The notes under the pieces: model-generated
The model's input: only the letters and a program-made list of their open reading frames with translations
Databases searched by the model: none
Told to the model about the DNA's origin: nothing
Shown: positions 63,633-64,000 of the stretch, one piece after another
Layout: each line of letters opens with the position of its first letter
Position numbering within the stretch: the first letter of the stretch is position 1
Translations under genes and position numbers: made by a program
Origin: Vandiemenella viatica
Lineage: Eukaryota; Arthropoda; Insecta; Orthoptera; Morabidae
Length of the DNA: 64,000 nt
Reading direction: 5' to 3'
Assembly: GCA_031002005.1 (NCBI GenBank)
Contig: JARYHS010008074.1
Location: forward strand, 345,240,932 to 345,304,931

Positions 63633-64000
63633 AAATGTGAGATGGATTGTATCATTTGAGTGATGTATATATAAAAAAAAAAGCGTTTGAATGATAACGT
63701 AAAAGAAAGATACCTTTTTAAATGAATCAGTGTCTTTGGTGTTGTTCTGCAGCTATCAGACTTAACATTTCCACTATTTAATGTATTTTTGGATACAAGA
63801 GTATAGGCTGTGTGTTAATTTGTATAAATGTGTTTTTACTATAAAGTTTATTTTAACATGACAATTTTGCTAAAAAATGAGAAAAAACCTAGGCATAAGT
63901 ATTATTTTGTGAGGTATTTAATAGGAAAATTTAAAATTAAGTAAATGAATGACTGAATTATGATATCCTGTAATGAATGAATGAAGCAAAAGGACTGTAA
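63633..64000 (+). other. ACSL 3' UTR (end not resolved)
   Basis: Sequence after the stop is AT-rich and carries no other coding signal. No AATAAA hexamer is seen before the window ends. Possible variants are TATAAA near 63820 and the ATAAAG near 63841. The 3' UTR may continue beyond the window. Confidence 0.5.

Noticed and set aside
1..64000. CRISPR arrays, operons, rRNA or tRNA genes
   Set aside because: No regularly spaced repeats, no ribosome-binding/operon structure, and no intact tRNA or rRNA sequence were seen; the window is eukaryotic intron DNA.

Overview
This 64 kb window is eukaryotic. It is AT-rich and has canonical splice sites, very long introns and dense, nested, mostly dead transposable elements. 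The element mix (mariner, several hAT families, copia, gypsy, Jockey, RTE-like and CR1-like LINEs, Penelope-like elements, tRNA-derived SINEs) points to an insect. The SINE type suggests an orthopteroid or similar neopteran, but that is a weak inference and the species cannot be named from the sequence alone.

One host gene was recognised. It is the C-terminal half of a long-chain acyl-CoA synthetase (ACSL1/5/6 type) on the + strand. Its six exons lie at 2857-3074, 27175-27325, 35840-36118, 36214-36357, 41518-41691 and 63495-63632. They join in frame to 367 codons plus a stop, with every junction supported by splice dinucleotides and by continuous family motifs. Intron 4 uses a GC-AG donor. 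The N-terminal half, including the P-loop, lies upstream of position 1.

The introns are transposon archives. Intron 1 (24.1 kb) holds a hAT relic, a nearly intact mariner (9195-10532), a hAT-type MITE, a second degraded mariner, and a complete copia with LTRs and target duplication (16864-21872) sitting inside an older repeat. It ends in RTE-like and CR1-like LINE fragments. Intron 2 (8.5 kb) holds an RTE-like LINE (29110-34750) carrying both a hAT MITE and a palindromic Penelope-like element (31411-33714). Intron 4 (5.2 kb) holds a CR1-like LINE split by a second palindromic Penelope-like element (37344-38520). Intron 5 (21.8 kb) holds a SINE tail, a third Penelope palindrome (42691-43076), a Jockey element (46640-50340), hAT pieces, a CR1-like tail with a MITE, a gypsy element containing a SINE (55330-59900), RTE-like 5' sequence and a GTF2IRD2-like hAT (61100-62608).

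The strongest cross-element observation is that eight Penelope terminal sites share a hairpin followed by GAAAYRTYGTR. The paired stem sequences differ between families but stay complementary. One site (46541-46577) has the exact CTGATGA...GAAA arrangement of a hammerhead ribozyme. Almost all autonomous retroelements lie antisense to the ACSL gene. No rRNA, tRNA gene, CRISPR or bacterial feature was seen. All family calls come from reading motifs by eye; no database search was run.
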